A stretch of 64,000 bases of DNA from Polynucleobacter sp. MWH-UH23A. GTDB taxonomy: Bacteria > Pseudomonadota > Gammaproteobacteria > Burkholderiales > Burkholderiaceae. Within the stretch, counting starts at the first letter, position 1. The number at the start of each line of letters is the position of its first letter. Positions 37,012 to 44,539 of this stretch are shown here, in pieces. A model generated the notes under the pieces. That model saw only the letters and a list, made by a program, of their open reading frames with translations, did not search any database and had not been told where the DNA came from. A program made the translations under genes and the position numbers. The stretch is from the NCBI RefSeq assembly GCF_040409805.1, contig NZ_CP099572.1:558001-622000 (forward strand), written 5' to 3'.

Positions 37012-37428
37012 ATGGATCGACAATCTCTAATTGAATTTAGCTATATCAGTAGAGCGAAAGATCCATTCTCAAAACTGCAATTAGTTCAGCTATTTGATAA
37101 AGCATTTAATTTCAACACTGCAAATAGAATTACTGGCGTCTTGTTCTATGAAAATCGATACTTTGCTCAAATATTAGAGGGTACTAGAGAAGACATTTCT
37201 CATCTGTGGAAGCGAATACAAAACGATAATCGTCACGTAATTATTCGTGAATTAGATTTTAGGGAAATTCATGAGTGAGCATTCCCTAGTTGGGGTATGC
37301 GATTCTTTGGTGCTGATCGAATTGCGAAATATATCCCAAATTTGAAGCAGCATCTTAATGGTTTGCCGGAGAATGACTCCAAGCTCTTGACCTTAATGCG
37401 TTCTGTTGCAGCTTTGGATACAACATGA
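37012..37428 (+). pseudogene. BLUF-domain photoreceptor gene interrupted by an in-frame TGA
   Basis: Codons 1-88 encode a BLUF domain with Tyr11, Asn35 and Gln53 at exactly the spacing of AppA Tyr21, Asn45 and Gln63. Codon 89 is TGA (37276-37278). Reading on in the same frame gives AFPSWGMRFFGAD, where Trp94 and Met96 fall exactly at the AppA Trp104/Met106 spacing, and the frame stays open to TGA 37426. So a single nonsense change separates the flavin pocket from strand 5. A CGA-to-TGA transition is the simplest origin. A truncated 88-residue product or readthrough is possible. Last gene of the GST-phaZ operon. Confidence 0.88.
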
Positions 37429-37429
37429 A

Positions 37430-37458
37430 AAAAGCCCCTAGATTACTAAGGGGCTTTT
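37430..37458. terminator. Bidirectional terminator left of scar D
   Basis: AAAAGCCCCT-AGATTACTA-AGGGGCTTTT perfect 10-bp stem. The same hairpin, with one extra loop base, is at 62192-62225 left of scar F. Confidence 0.88.
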
Positions 37459-37465
37459 GTATGAC

Positions 37466-37503
37466 TGGTGGGTCGGGCGAGATTTGAACTCGCGACCAAC
37501 GGT
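37466..37503 (-). repeat. tRNA-Lys 3'-half scar D, without arm
   Basis: Same acceptor/T-arm block as scars C and E with one T-loop change (GAGATTTGAACTC). Homology stops at CCAACGG, where the small gene at 37506 begins to be encoded. Confidence 0.8.
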
Positions 37504-37505
37504 AC

Positions 37506-37703
37506 TTAGGCGCTAAGTTGACGTTGTTTAATCAATTCAGAAGCTGGTATGCGCACTACTTTGCCATTAATCGATGTCACAATCGCAGTATTAGTCTGGA
37601 TCGCTAAATCAATGGCTGCTTTGCCAGCGCGTTGCATAGCATTGTAGGATCCTGATATGTCGGGATCTGGTGAATTTCTAACCTGATCAATAATTGATTT
37701 CAT
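37506..37703 (-). CDS. Small protein downstream of the zeta toxin
   Basis: 65 residues: MKSIIDQVRNSPDPDISGSY, AMQRAGKAAIDLAIQTNTAI, VTSINGKVVRIPASELIKQ. Its ATG is 2 bases after the toxin stop, so it is translationally linked. Size and position suggest a second antitoxin-like or accessory part of the toxin-antitoxin unit; no family recognised with confidence. The stop lies at the border of scar D. Confidence 0.6.
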   Translation of the reverse strand: MKSIIDQVRNSPDPDISGSYNAMQRAGKAAIDLAIQTNTAIVTSINGKVVRIPASELIKQRQLSA

Positions 37704-37705
37704 TT

Positions 37706-38224
37706 TTACCCTATTTCGATTGGCTCTGGAGGGGTTTTGTCACCATCTAGCAACAACCATGAGTGTACTGCCTTTTGGTATCTGGGTAAATTTTCTAAAC
37801 CAGCTGTATAGCGTCTGCGAATGACCTCTTCTGGGATATTGTGACCGCCTTGCGCTACTCGCTCTGCAACGCGAGAAATTGCTAATTCTTGTGAGCTTAG
37901 GCCAATAAACCAGAGTTTGACTGCGTAACCCAATTTTTTCCATCCTTCAATACGTTGAAGGTAGTGAACGCCAGATAGTGTCGTTTCAAATGCAAAGCTT
38001 TCGCCAGCTTCTGTACATAAATCAATCTCCTGAAGCATTAGGCGAGCTGCTTTAAAGGCGGCAGATTCCGGATTAAAAGGAGCCAATCCAGCAGCAATAA
38101 GATCGGCATTGATAAAGCGATAGGTATGCGCTTCTAGAGGTAAGAAGGTTTTAGCAAATGTCGTTTTGCCAGCACCATTAGGGCCAGCAATGATGATAAT
38201 TTTTTTATTCGGACCAGTTGTCAT
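37706..38224 (-). CDS. Zeta-toxin family P-loop kinase
   Basis: 172 residues. Walker A IIAGPNGAGKTTFAKTFLP (residues 14-22), FINADLIAAGLAPFNPESAA, SFAFETTLSG and a C-terminal VIRRRYTAGLENLPRY with YQKAVHSWLLLDG are those of the short zeta-like/AAA toxins. Zeta toxins phosphorylate UDP-N-acetylglucosamine and block cell-wall synthesis; short chromosomal members may differ. Middle gene of a three-gene minus-strand cassette (4-base ATGA overlap upstream, 2-base gap downstream). Confidence 0.85.
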   Translation of the reverse strand: MTTGPNKKIIIIAGPNGAGKTTFAKTFLPLEAHTYRFINADLIAAGLAPFNPESAAFKAARLMLQEIDLCTEAGESFAFETTLSGVHYLQRIEGWKKLGYAVKLWFIGLSSQELAISRVAERVAQGGHNIPEEVIRRRYTAGLENLPRYQKAVHSWLLLDGDKTPPEPIEIG

Positions 38225-38424
38225 CTGCGTCGTAGCGTGACATAGCGTTGCTTAGTTTCTTCTAATATCTGCGCAATGCTCTTTTTACCAGCAACGTAAT
38301 CAGTGAGGTTTTGCTCTAACTGCTTAGTTGGAACAATGCCCTCAATCCGAGCGGAAGCTACAGCGTTTGATACGTTGTATTGGCGCGCTTGAAATTGGGT
38401 GGCAAACTTGATTGACATATCCAT
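38221..38424 (-). CDS. VbhA-like antitoxin
   Basis: 67 residues. AVASARIEGIVPTKQLEQNL and YVAGKKSIAQILEETKQRY follow the VbhA antitoxin pattern, including the SxxxEG-type inhibitory motif (SARIEG) known from Fic-protein antitoxins. Here the partner is a zeta-type kinase rather than a Fic enzyme. First gene of the cassette, stop overlapping the toxin start (ATGA). ATG 38418 is an alternative start. Confidence 0.7.
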   Translation of the reverse strand: MDMSIKFATQFQARQYNVSNAVASARIEGIVPTKQLEQNLTDYVAGKKSIAQILEETKQRYVTLRRR

Positions 38425-38517
38425 ATTTTAATGGACTTAGGGTTGATTTCATATCTAAAAAGTAGCCCTAAAACAAGCTGAAAACGGCTATTTCTAATAG
38501 GAATCGTAGGCAATAAA

Positions 38518-38539
38518 AAGCCCCGCAGAAGCGAGGCTT
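38518..38539. terminator. Terminator hairpin left of scar E
   Basis: AAGCCCCGC-AGAA-GCGAGGCTT, the same hairpin core as at 4128-4155 left of scar A. Confidence 0.7.
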
Positions 38540-38547
38540 GGTGATGC

Positions 38548-38709
38548 TGGTGGGTCGGGCGAGATTCGAACTCGCGACCAACGGATTAAAAGAAGTCGTG
38601 GCTCTTCAAAACCTCATATAAATCAATAGTTTGTAAGACCTAAATGTGAGTGTGCGATTGACTGTGCGATTGCATTTTGGTGCAAAGTTCGATTCCGCAG
38701 TTCGGATTT
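38548..38709 (-). repeat. tRNA-Lys(UUU) 3'-half attachment scar E (162-bp perfect repeat)
   Basis: Second copy of the 162 bases at 25243-25404, identical by eye: tRNA-Lys 3' half at left, arm at right. The integrase gene starts 87 bases to the right, the usual layout of an integrase beside its attachment site. Confidence 0.87.
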
Positions 38710-38796
38710 CGAACATTTCAAACCTAAAAAATTCGATAGGAATTCCCAAATTCTGAAACTACAGTACTACTGACTAATTTCTTTTTTGGAGAACTT

Positions 38797-39837
38797 ATGT
38801 CGTTGGAATTAGTGCGTTGTTTTGAACAATTTGAAACCCAAGCTCAGGATTCATTTGTCCAGAGAATGGTCAATATCAATGGGGTTTCATTTGACGAGGA
38901 GTTTTTAGGTAAATTGGTGGCCAATCATTTCTCAAGTTTACCTAATGGGAAAAGACCTACTTTTAGTACTGCATTTGAGATTTACCTAGCTGAAAGTAAG
39001 TCATCCCACCGCAAGCGGTTTCGAGATGATGCCACCCGGTATTTCAACTACTTTTGTGATCTTTATGGTGACATGCCCTTAGACGAGTTAAAACACTGGC
39101 ATATCACTACCTATAGGGATCACCAGTTAGAAAGGGGTCTTAGCCCCTCCAGCATTCGCAAACACCATAACTGCTTAAATGCCATACTCAACTTAGCTTT
39201 CAGATTCTTAGATATTGATCGCTTAAGTCCTTTTAGAGGTCTACGCATTAAAGGGGAGGGTGAGACTAAGCGCCACATGGCTGTAGTAACCCCTGCATTA
39301 ATTGAGAATGTGAAGGCTAGATTGCTGGAGAGCAGAACAAACTATGCGTTAATTGGCTTAATTCAGTTAAACACTGGTATGCGCTTATCAGAACCTGTTT
39401 TTGCCAGACTTGAAGATTGCATCTTGGATCATCCCATTCCCCATTTATGGGTTCGTCAAAATAGACTGTCTGATCGCAAGACAAAATCCAGTATTCGGGC
39501 AGTACCTTTGTATGGAGTTTCGCTTGAGGCAGCTACTGATTTATATGAGAGGGCATTACGCAAACGTAGCGCTTGGTTGGTCCCAAACTATGCCAAAGAG
39601 AACGGCAATGGCTCATGCTCAGCAGCAATGGGCAAGAGTCTTAGGGACTTAGGTTTTCGTAGTCATATGTTTCGACATGCTTTTGTAGATAGACTAAAAG
39701 CCTGCAACGATATTCCAACTAGATTAGCTGAAAGTATTACCGGGCATTCCAGTGGCGGATCGGAGTTTAATCACTATGGAACCGTTGGCTATACCCTGGA
39801 GCAAAAGTTAGAAGTCATTAAAAGAGTGGCAATATAG
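38797..39837 (+). CDS. Tyrosine recombinase (phage/island integrase)
   Basis: 346 residues. An N-terminal SAM-like core-binding domain covers about residues 55-150. The catalytic residues are Arg196 (NTGMRLSEP), a Lys near 228-230, His290-x-x-Arg293 (HMFRH), His317 (GHSSGG) and a Tyr at 327 or 332, so the active site looks complete. RBS TTGGAG lies upstream of ATG 38797. Adjacent to tRNA-Lys scar E, it is the likely enzyme responsible for integration at tRNA-Lys. Confidence 0.93.
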   Translation: MSLELVRCFEQFETQAQDSFVQRMVNINGVSFDEEFLGKLVANHFSSLPNGKRPTFSTAFEIYLAESKSSHRKRFRDDATRYFNYFCDLYGDMPLDELKHWHITTYRDHQLERGLSPSSIRKHHNCLNAILNLAFRFLDIDRLSPFRGLRIKGEGETKRHMAVVTPALIENVKARLLESRTNYALIGLIQLNTGMRLSEPVFARLEDCILDHPIPHLWVRQNRLSDRKTKSSIRAVPLYGVSLEAATDLYERALRKRSAWLVPNYAKENGNGSCSAAMGKSLRDLGFRSHMFRHAFVDRLKACNDIPTRLAESITGHSSGGSEFNHYGTVGYTLEQKLEVIKRVAI

Positions 39838-39889
39838 AGATAAGGTCATTTCGCCCATCTAACTTTAGTAATCGATGTGGCGAAGGTAT

Positions 39890-39959
39890 GGCCCAGGGAG
39901 TTAGAGAGCAGCACAAGCTCAACTCCTTTGGTACCAGGTTCAAGTCCTGTGGGGCATTA
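39890..39959 (+). pseudogene. Decayed elongator tRNA-Met
   Basis: GGCCCAG at the 5' end, TTAGAGAGCAG, CTCAACTCC, TTTGGTACCAGGTTCAAGTC and CTGTGGGGC line up with elongator tRNA-Met(CAT). The D-loop is shortened by about 9 bases, the anticodon CAT is lost, the acceptor stem has mismatches and CCA is replaced. It is followed by a good terminator. Non-functional as a tRNA. Confidence 0.65.
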
Positions 39960-39968
39960 GAAATGAAA

Positions 39969-39996
39969 ATACTAACCTTAGAGTTGGTATTCTTTT
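39969..39996 (+). terminator. Rho-independent terminator after the tRNA-Met relic
   Basis: ATACTAAC-CTTAGA-GTTGGTAT stem followed by TCTTTT. Confidence 0.75.
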
Positions 39997-40058
39997 AAGC
40001 GTTACCTTAAGTAACGATTGGTTTATTTAAGTAATTGAGTTGCAAGTGATTCAGCTGG

Positions 40059-40232
40059 TTATTTTTGATTTTTTTGTTGCTTAATCATGAAATTGCGAAA
40101 CTTCACAAATGCCTCATGATGGTCTAAGGCATCAATAGTTTCAATCTCTGTTTGGCCATTGCTTAACTTATAAGTAACTACCCAGTATTTACCGCCAGCA
40201 TTTTCAATGGAAAGTATTTCATATGGCTTCAA
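40059..40232 (-). CDS. 57-residue small protein, TTG start
   Basis: Reads LKPYEILSIENAGGKYWVVT, YKLSNGQTEIETIDALDHHE, AFVKFRNFMIKQQKNQK. TTG 40232 has AGGA 7 bases upstream, and the frame begins 10 bases after the stop of the wHTH gene. Acidic/aromatic composition looks protein-like rather than random. Probably co-transcribed with the wHTH gene; unknown function. Confidence 0.55.
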   Translation of the reverse strand: MKPYEILSIENAGGKYWVVTYKLSNGQTEIETIDALDHHEAFVKFRNFMIKQQKNQK

Positions 40233-40241
40233 GGCGTCATC

Positions 40242-40742
40242 CTATAAATAGTCTTGCTTTTTAAGTCGTTTAACCAGACCCATGAATAACTCCAAGGATT
40301 CTTTTGAGAAATCTTCAAACTCAATTGATGGTAGGTGGGTAATCCGAAGTTGCTTTTTCTCATCCTGCTCCACATATCCCATTTCTTCTAATTTAAGAAT
40401 TTTACGTCTTACGGTTTCTCTTGGCATGCCTGTTGATAAACTGATGGAGTGGGCGTTGCTCCCTCTAAATTTTGAAGTGAATTCACTGAGCATGACTCTT
40501 TCTTGAGTTAGCTCTGAAAATACATTGCGAGCGTTGTAATGTGCTATTTCGCCAAGCACAATACAACATTCAATATCGCCTTCAAATAGGTGATAAATCC
40601 GAATTAAATGATTGATGTAGTGATCATTTATGGCAAACAAAAGACCACTCAGTTTTAAAGAAACTTCTTTATCCATTGATTGAGAATACTCACAAAAAGA
40701 TTGAATTTTAGGCAAACTGCCCAAAATGGGTAATTTGCTCAC
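40242..40742 (-). CDS. Winged-HTH DNA-binding protein
   Basis: 166 residues (ATG 40742) or 144 (ATG 40676). The helical N-terminal half precedes a winged helix: HSISLSTGMPRETVRRKILKLEEMGYVEQDEKKQLRI, with MPRETVRRKILKLEE as recognition helix. MarR/GntR-like. The upstream start overlaps the divergent Sel1 gene by 17 bases. Its target is unknown. Confidence 0.65.
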   Translation of the reverse strand: MSKLPILGSLPKIQSFCEYSQSMDKEVSLKLSGLLFAINDHYINHLIRIYHLFEGDIECCIVLGEIAHYNARNVFSELTQERVMLSEFTSKFRGSNAHSISLSTGMPRETVRRKILKLEEMGYVEQDEKKQLRITHLPSIEFEDFSKESLELFMGLVKRLKKQDYL

Positions 40743-41547
40743 AAAATCATCGTTAGCACTTGTATTGTTTTGTCAGCCAATTGAGATTCAGGCTTGGAAT
40801 AAAACAATCAGATGGGGTAATTTTGTGGATTTAGGATTTGAAAATACATCGAGTAGCGATAGCTATAACTTTAACCATCCCAAGCTGGAGTTAGCAGTAT
40901 CCAATCTGAATCGCGGTCGCTACGAGGCTGCATTTGAGATCTTTTTTGATTTAGCAGTCAACGAATTAGATTCTGAAGCTCAGTTTGCTCTGACCAAAAT
41001 GTGTTTTGATGGCCACTTAGATGCGGGGCAGCTCGATAAGCTCTTTGAATGGGTGAACTCAAACAGTAGTTTGGGTAATGGCTATGCTCACTTTAATGTT
41101 GGTTTAATGCATGAACGCGGTATGGGGATGATTGAGCGAAATATTCCTGTGGCCGTTGAGTATTATGAAAAAGCAATCAAAGAGGAAGTGCTCGATGCTT
41201 ACTGCAATTTAGGAAATATTTATGTTGTTGGCACTGGCGAGGACCAAGGTGTCAAAAAGAATATTCCTCGAGGTGTAGAGCTGCTTACTGTTGGCGCCAA
41301 TGAAGGCAGTCGTCAGTCAGCCTATAACTTGGGCGTGCTCTACGAAAAGGGTGAATATATCAAGCAAGATCATCAGAAGGCCTTTTACTTCCTAACGCTG
41401 GCAACGCTTTTAAAGCACCAACATGCACATCGCTGTCTAATCATCATGCAACATGCCATTAAGCAAAACTTTACCCAAGCCTTTGATGCGGCAGAGAGGC
41501 AGTATCACAAAATTGAGAATCTGAGAAAGATGTATAGGGTTTTGTAA
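40726..41547 (+). CDS. Secreted Sel1-like repeat protein
   Basis: 273 residues. N-terminal signal-like LTKSSLALVLFCQPIEIQAWN, then at least three Sel1/TPR-like repeats: GYAHFNVGLMHERGMGMIER, DAYCNLGNIYVVGTGEDQG and QSAYNLGVLYEKGEYIKQD. Sel1 proteins are scaffolds in the envelope or in signalling. The start region is shared with the divergent wHTH gene. Confidence 0.75.
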   Translation: MGNLLTKSSLALVLFCQPIEIQAWNKTIRWGNFVDLGFENTSSSDSYNFNHPKLELAVSNLNRGRYEAAFEIFFDLAVNELDSEAQFALTKMCFDGHLDAGQLDKLFEWVNSNSSLGNGYAHFNVGLMHERGMGMIERNIPVAVEYYEKAIKEEVLDAYCNLGNIYVVGTGEDQGVKKNIPRGVELLTVGANEGSRQSAYNLGVLYEKGEYIKQDHQKAFYFLTLATLLKHQHAHRCLIIMQHAIKQNFTQAFDAAERQYHKIENLRKMYRVL

Positions 41548-41685
41548 AGCACTCCAATCAAGGACAAATCAGATTTAATAAATTTCCTGACAATCTAAGG
41601 TTGTAAGTCTAAATTTAATAGATGTGTAACAAATTGTCGTTAAGAACGATATTAAATGACACTAAGGTGCTAAATTAGACCTGTC

Positions 41686-42864
41686 ATGTTTAAAACAATT
41701 CTTGCTCTTCCTCGAACCGTTTGGCTCATCGGGCTAATTAGTCTAGTCAATGACTCGGCTAGTGAAATGCTTTACCCCTTAATGCCTTTATATCTTGCCT
41801 CGGTTTTAATGGCGGGACCAAAGGCGCTGGGCATTATTGAAGGAATCGCTGAAGCTACTTCCAGTATTTTTAAACTAGTTTCAGGAGTAATCGTAGATCG
41901 TACCAAAAAGGCAAAGCCGTGGATTGTGCTGGGTTATTCACTGGCGGGTATTGGTAGGCCACTAATAGCAATCGCCAATTCTTGGATATGGGTTTTGGCA
42001 ATTCGCTTTACAGATCGCATGGGTAAAGGCCTTCGAAGCTCTCCTCGCGATGCTCTTTTAGCTGAGAGCGTCAATGAGAATCAGAGAGGCATTACCTTTG
42101 GACTTCATCGCTCTATGGATAATGCTGGTGCAGTTATTGGCCCTTTATTAGCGGCGCTATTTTTATCTTTAGGCGTGCCGCTAAGAGATATTTTTCTTTG
42201 GGCGATTGTGCCAGCAATCATCACAATCATTCTTGCCTTATGTATCAAAGAACCTAAGAAAGAAGCTGTTCCAGAAGCAAGTAAATTTAGTTGGTCTCTT
42301 GAGGGTATGCCTGATCAATTTAAAAGATATCTTGTTGTAGCAGGTATCTTTGCTTTGGCTAACTCCTCAGATATGTTCTTGCTATTAAGAGCAAGAGAGG
42401 CTGGGGTACCACAAGCAGATATTCCTTTGTTATGGGCAGCCATCTCTCTCATTACGACTGTATTTGGAACGCCTTTATCGGCCCTATCAGATCAGTTTGG
42501 CCGAAAGCGATTTATTTTGATTGCGTGGATTGCTTTTGCTTTATTTTATATTGCCATGGGCTTGCCTGATATTTCCATGTTTCACATATTTGCTTTGTTT
42601 GGGGTCTATGGTTTGTTCAAAGCTGCAACAGAAGGGGTGGAGAAAGCATTGGTAGCCGATATGGCACCCAAAGGCTTAGCAGGCACAGCATTTGGCTGGT
42701 TTAACTTAGTAACTGGACTGATGCTATTTCCAGCCTCGTTCATTTTTGGTTGGATCTATGAAGCCATTGCCCCTCTGTACGCTTTCCTATTTTCAGGCAG
42801 CTGTGCGCTTGTGGCATTTATATTGATGGCGTTTTGGGTTGACCGTGCTCAGTCAACCGCGTAA
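41686..42864 (+). CDS. MFS transporter
   Basis: 392 residues, about 12 helices. Conserved loop FTDRMGKGLRSSPRDALLAE and the N-terminal LVNDSASEMLYPLMPLYL are typical of a bacterial MFS subgroup often annotated as permease/multidrug efflux. A second-half loop is SDQFGRKRFIL. Substrate unknown. A bidirectional terminator separates it from the convergent usp gene. Confidence 0.88.
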   Translation: MFKTILALPRTVWLIGLISLVNDSASEMLYPLMPLYLASVLMAGPKALGIIEGIAEATSSIFKLVSGVIVDRTKKAKPWIVLGYSLAGIGRPLIAIANSWIWVLAIRFTDRMGKGLRSSPRDALLAESVNENQRGITFGLHRSMDNAGAVIGPLLAALFLSLGVPLRDIFLWAIVPAIITIILALCIKEPKKEAVPEASKFSWSLEGMPDQFKRYLVVAGIFALANSSDMFLLLRAREAGVPQADIPLLWAAISLITTVFGTPLSALSDQFGRKRFILIAWIAFALFYIAMGLPDISMFHIFALFGVYGLFKAATEGVEKALVADMAPKGLAGTAFGWFNLVTGLMLFPASFIFGWIYEAIAPLYAFLFSGSCALVAFILMAFWVDRAQSTA

Positions 42865-42894
42865 TAAAAAAGGGCTCGTCAAGAGCCCTCTTTA
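42865..42894. terminator. Bidirectional terminator between convergent genes
   Basis: AGGGCTC-GTCAA-GAGCCCT flanked by AAAAAA on the left and CTTTATT on the right; serves both the MFS and the usp gene. Confidence 0.85.
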
Positions 42895-42915
42895 TTAAAG
42901 TAGTAAAGCCAAGGT

Positions 42916-43341
42916 TTATTTCACTAATAGTACAGGTTGTTTGGCAAGACTAGATACTCGCTGCGCTACTGAACCAATTAATACATCTAGTAGAGCGCTA
43001 CGTCCTTTTGCGCCCATTACTATGATGTCAACCTTTTCCTTATTCGCCAAGGTAATAATTTCCTCAGCAATATGCCCACGCTTAATAACCATGCTGTGTT
43101 TAACCCTCGCAGCATCTAAAACCTTTTGAGCAGGTTTCAGTTCTTTTTCGCTGATTTCGCGTAAGTAGTCATCTACTACGCTCTTGGATACAAACTGCTT
43201 TACATGAGTAAGGCCTGTATCATCATGAACGCTAACTAGGGTCACTTTGATTGGGCTTCGAGAATTAGATGCGAGTTTTGCGACATACTTTGCAGCATTT
43301 AGTGATGATTTCGAACCATCGATTGGTAGCAATATTTTCAT
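42916..43341 (-). CDS. Universal stress protein (UspA family)
   Basis: 141 residues, one USP domain: KILLPIDGSKSSLNAAKYVAKL at the N-terminus and GAKGRSALLDVLIGSVAQRV, which fits the ATP-binding G-2x-G-9x-G(S) motif. Cytoplasmic stress-associated nucleotide-binding protein. Confidence 0.92.
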   Translation of the reverse strand: MKILLPIDGSKSSLNAAKYVAKLASNSRSPIKVTLVSVHDDTGLTHVKQFVSKSVVDDYLREISEKELKPAQKVLDAARVKHSMVIKRGHIAEEIITLANKEKVDIIVMGAKGRSALLDVLIGSVAQRVSSLAKQPVLLVK

Positions 43342-43410
43342 TTGTTAACCTTTCTATATTTAAGTCTACTGATTAAAACTAAGTTTAATAGGTTGGTGAT
43401 ATTTACGGAT

Positions 43411-43647
43411 CTAGGGTTTATAGGGCTTAATCACTGCCTCAAGGGCATAGGCATCTCCTTGATCTTTCGCTTCTTCAATACTTTTTCGTAAGTTGGTTAC
43501 TTCCTTGCAACTCATTTTTCTCAGTTTCTTAGGGTCAACTCCATAGGTGTCTACAAGTCGTCTGCGGCGAGCTGCACAAATCTGGAAACGGATGATCCAA
43601 AATAATCCAAATAATGCTGGTGACAAAATTAAGAGAAGAATGCTCAT
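43411..43647 (-). CDS. Small single-helix membrane protein
   Basis: 78 residues: one N-terminal helix (MSILLLILSPALFGLFWIIRF), then a basic segment ARRRRLVDTYGVDPKKLRKM and an acidic coiled tail. Function unknown. Nine bases downstream of the next gene. Confidence 0.6.
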   Translation of the reverse strand: MSILLLILSPALFGLFWIIRFQICAARRRRLVDTYGVDPKKLRKMSCKEVTNLRKSIEEAKDQGDAYALEAVIKPYKP

Positions 43648-43656
43648 ATTGAAGGC

Positions 43657-43911
43657 CTAGGATTTAAACCTGCTTCTAATAAAATAAAACATGGCACCGT
43701 AAAAGCAGCCAATTAAAAAGGTAATGGTAATAAGTCCTACGGCAAGTAAAGGATTAAATGCCTGAACTTGAAATGGCGAATTGAGCATGTGAAGCTTAAA
43801 GATAAAGTCTAGCAATGGTTGTGCAATGCCAAGTGCTACTAATATAACCCAGCAAAAATGCAAGCTCGAGAGGCATAAGCCACCAATGAGGGTTGTGCGG
43901 AATATGTTCAT
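43657..43911 (-). CDS. Small two-helix membrane protein
   Basis: 84 residues from MNIFRTTLIGG; ATG 43911 is preceded by AGGGGG, better than the 34-codon longer frame. Two hydrophobic helices (SLHFCWVILVALGIA and LLAVGLITITFLIGCFYG). Unknown function; probably co-transcribed with the 43411 gene. Confidence 0.6.
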   Translation of the reverse strand: MNIFRTTLIGGLCLSSLHFCWVILVALGIAQPLLDFIFKLHMLNSPFQVQAFNPLLAVGLITITFLIGCFYGAMFYFIRSRFKS

Positions 43912-43996
43912 ATATCCCCCTTTCAGTCTCATGTTATGCCTATTAAGGTAGCTTGTCACATTGACAAATGCTTGAGTATTTAAGGAGGATATGATT

Positions 43997-44533
43997 TTAA
44001 TTTGCTTTGACAATCTCTAAAACCGCTTTGAAATGCGGGTTTTGAGCGGTACCAAGCCATTCAAAGGCTAACATTTCAACTGTCGCTGGAGTGGCGCCTG
44101 CAGCAGTGAGTCTTTGGATGGCAATATCTTTGTCTTGGACTCTTCGCGATCCGATTGCATCTATCAAAATGGTAATTTGAAAACCGTGCCTAATTAGGCT
44201 TAGTGCGGTTTGCATAACGCATACATGGGCTTCGCAACCAGCCAAAACTAAATTACTAGTATTTTTGGGTAACTGATTGATTAGCCCATCTTGACACCCG
44301 TCAAAATGGTCTTTACTAAATGTACTGTCACAGTAATAAATTATTTCTTGTACGTTATGTCCCAGGCTGTTGGGGCTTTGTTCTGTACCAATAATCGGAA
44401 CATTAAGAAGTTGGGCAATTTTGGCAATCCGAACGCATTGATTCAAAACTTCTGCGCCCTGATAAATTGATAGCATTAATCGATCTTGAAGATCAATAAA
44501 AATGAGAGCAACTTCACTCGTTTGAAATTTCAT
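43997..44533 (-). CDS. Isochorismatase-family cysteine hydrolase
   Basis: 178 residues. Catalytic triad by motif: Asp in ALIFIDLQDRL, Lys in TFSKDHFD and Cys in LAGCEAHVCVMQTA. The family includes nicotinamidase-like and ureidoacrylate-type hydrolases; substrate not assignable. Confidence 0.88.
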   Translation of the reverse strand: MKFQTSEVALIFIDLQDRLMLSIYQGAEVLNQCVRIAKIAQLLNVPIIGTEQSPNSLGHNVQEIIYYCDSTFSKDHFDGCQDGLINQLPKNTSNLVLAGCEAHVCVMQTALSLIRHGFQITILIDAIGSRRVQDKDIAIQRLTAAGATPATVEMLAFEWLGTAQNPHFKAVLEIVKAN

Positions 44534-44539
44534 TACGCT

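Noticed and set aside
39890..39959. Functional tRNA gene
   Set aside because: D-loop deletion, lost anticodon and mismatched acceptor stem rule out a working tRNA.
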